Shown: piece by piece, positions 6,242-7,083 of the stretch
Position numbering within the stretch: position 1 is the first letter of the stretch
Layout of the letters: the number at the start of each line of letters is the position of its first letter
NCBI GenBank assembly: GCA_023433985.1
Contig: JAEYTN010000204.1
Coordinates: 1 to 7,083 of the forward strand
Length of the DNA stretch: 7,083 bases
Source of the DNA: Pseudomonadota bacterium
GTDB lineage: Bacteria; Pseudomonadota; Alphaproteobacteria; Rhizobiales; Devosiaceae
Direction: 5' to 3'
Notes under the pieces: model-generated
Seen by the model: only the letters and a program-made list of their open reading frames with translations
What the model was told of the DNA's origin: nothing
Databases searched by the model: none
Translations under genes and position numbers: made by a program

Positions 6242-7083
6242 TCACGCTGCGTGACTGTCAATCCAGGTGGCGAACAAGTCGAGCCAGGCACCGGTGGGTT
6301 CCCCGCGAACACCGGCGCCGAACCCGTGACCGCCGCGGTCGAACAGATGCGCTGCCACCGGGCGCCGCCGCCCCCGCATCGCGCCCAACATCAGCAGGCT
6401 GTTCTCGAGTGGAACGGCCGGGTCGTCGATCGCGTGAACCAGGAAGAGGGGAGGTGTTTCGCTGCTGACGTGCAGGTCGGGCGAGCGGCGCACGATGCTG
6501 CCCATGTCGGGGTCCGGGCCAAGTAGCCGAAGTGTCGATTCGGCGTGGCCAATGCCTTCGACCTGGCTGATCACCGGGTAGATCAGTCCGCTGGCGCGAG
6601 GCCGGGCGGACAGCCGGTCGATGGAGTCTCGCGCGGCATAGGCGGCCTCGGAAAAGCCGGTGGCGAGAGTCGCAGCGAGGTGACCGCCCGCCGAAAATCC
6701 GACGGTATATACTTGCTCCGCATCGTAGCGCATCGAGCCGGCCAGGGAGCGGATGAGCCTGACGGCTCGCTGTGCGTCCTGGAGCGGTACGTCCTCTCGT
6801 TCGTCCCAGCCTTCGCCCGGCAGCCGATAAACAAGCACAAACACCGTATAGCCGCGCGCCGTCATGTCGCGGGCGATGTCGGCACCCTCGTTGGCGATCG
6901 AAACGAACGTATAGGCCCCACCCGGGATCGCCAGCAGCGCGCGCCCGTTCGGCCGGGCCGGGCGGAACACGCGCAGCGTCGGCATCTCGACATTGCGCAC
7001 GAAGATCGGCGGAGAATCCGCATCGATCGGCGGGGCCTGGAAGCCCCCGCCAGGCGGCCCCTCCGGCCAAAGCGGCAGCGAGG
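6242..7083 (-). CDS. Alpha/beta hydrolase, acetylxylan/feruloyl esterase-like (5' partial)
   Basis: Predicted esterase cut by the right edge; 279 codons are visible. The GTG at 7000 is probably not the start, because the frame continues open to the edge. That upstream stretch reads LPLWPEGPPGGGFQAPP, which looks like the linker that in these secreted esterases follows a signal peptide. Numbered from GTG 7000, the oxyanion motif is IPGGAY (25-30), followed by the conserved YRLPGEGW (58-65) and LQDAQRAVRLIR (73-84). The nucleophile elbow is GFSAGGHLAA (101-110) with Ser103. Asp193 in DDPAVP (192-197) and His225 in RGGHGFG (222-228) complete a Ser-Asp-His triad. This pattern fits the BD-FAE/acetylxylan-esterase-like group rather than the HSL group of its downstream neighbour. 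It is first in a two-gene unit. Substrate and signal peptide are unseen; a plain serine esterase of unknown substrate is the safe call. Confidence 0.9.
   Translation of the reverse strand, partial: SLPLWPEGPPGGGFQAPPIDADSPPIFVRNVEMPTLRVFRPARPNGRALLAIPGGAYTFVSIANEGADIARDMTARGYTVFVLVYRLPGEGWDEREDVPLQDAQRAVRLIRSLAGSMRYDAEQVYTVGFSAGGHLAATLATGFSEAAYAARDSIDRLSARPRASGLIYPVISQVEGIGHAESTLRLLGPDPDMGSIVRRSPDLHVSSETPPLFLVHAIDDPAVPLENSLLMLGAMRGRRRPVAAHLFDRGGHGFGAGVRGEPTGAWLDLFATWIDSHAA

Noticed and set aside
6217..6312. Upstream start for the Tat esterase adding 32 residues
   Set aside because: It would overlap the preceding esterase, bury the twin-arginine motif, and lacks the well-spaced GGAG found before 6216.
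5368..6468. 366-codon open frame on the + strand opposite the esterases
   Set aside because: It is antisense to two hydrolases with intact catalytic motifs, spans their junction and has Arg-rich low-information composition.

Overview
The window is high-GC DNA (protein-coding parts look close to two-thirds G+C) from what is most likely a Gram-negative proteobacterium. The evidence is an outer-membrane efflux lipoprotein of the NodT/TolC class with a lipobox, and a predicted twin-arginine (Tat) secreted hydrolase. The overall style suggests an alphaproteobacterium, perhaps a sphingomonad, but that placement is inference from gene style only. There are two gene blocks facing each other.

The left block (2-4729, + strand) is an operon for a tripartite drug/solute exporter. 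It holds the C-terminal part of a double-ATPase ABC protein (YbhF type, cut by the left edge), two ABC-2 permeases (YbhS-like and YbhR-like) and a NodT-family outer-membrane channel lipoprotein. The genes are joined by ATGA and TGATG stop/start overlaps and a 5-nt gap, so they are almost certainly co-transcribed. The ATPase would energise a heterodimeric permease in the inner membrane and the NodT channel would carry substrate across the outer membrane. The periplasmic adaptor (HlyD/YbhG type) expected for such a pump is not in the window and probably lies just upstream.

The middle (4730-5121) is a gap of about 390 bp between convergent operons with no convincing gene. It contains an AT-richer island (about 46% GC over 4841-4950) with a 92-nt imperfect inverted repeat centred on a perfect 12-bp palindrome. 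It also has two short GC-rich palindromes, a small direct repeat, and a tight hairpin directly after the stop codon of the right-hand block.

The right block (7083-5122, - strand) is a pair of alpha/beta-hydrolase esterase genes 25 nt apart. The upstream one runs off the right edge and resembles acetylxylan/feruloyl-type esterases (PGGAY oxyanion motif, GFSAGG, late Asp and His). The downstream one is a hormone-sensitive-lipase-type esterase (HGGGF, GESAGG) with a Tat signal. Together they suggest export of two ester-cleaving enzymes, plausibly for deacylating plant polysaccharide or other esters, although the substrate cannot be read from sequence. No strong candidate for a wholly new system was found. 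The least explained item is the inverted-repeat island between the operons.
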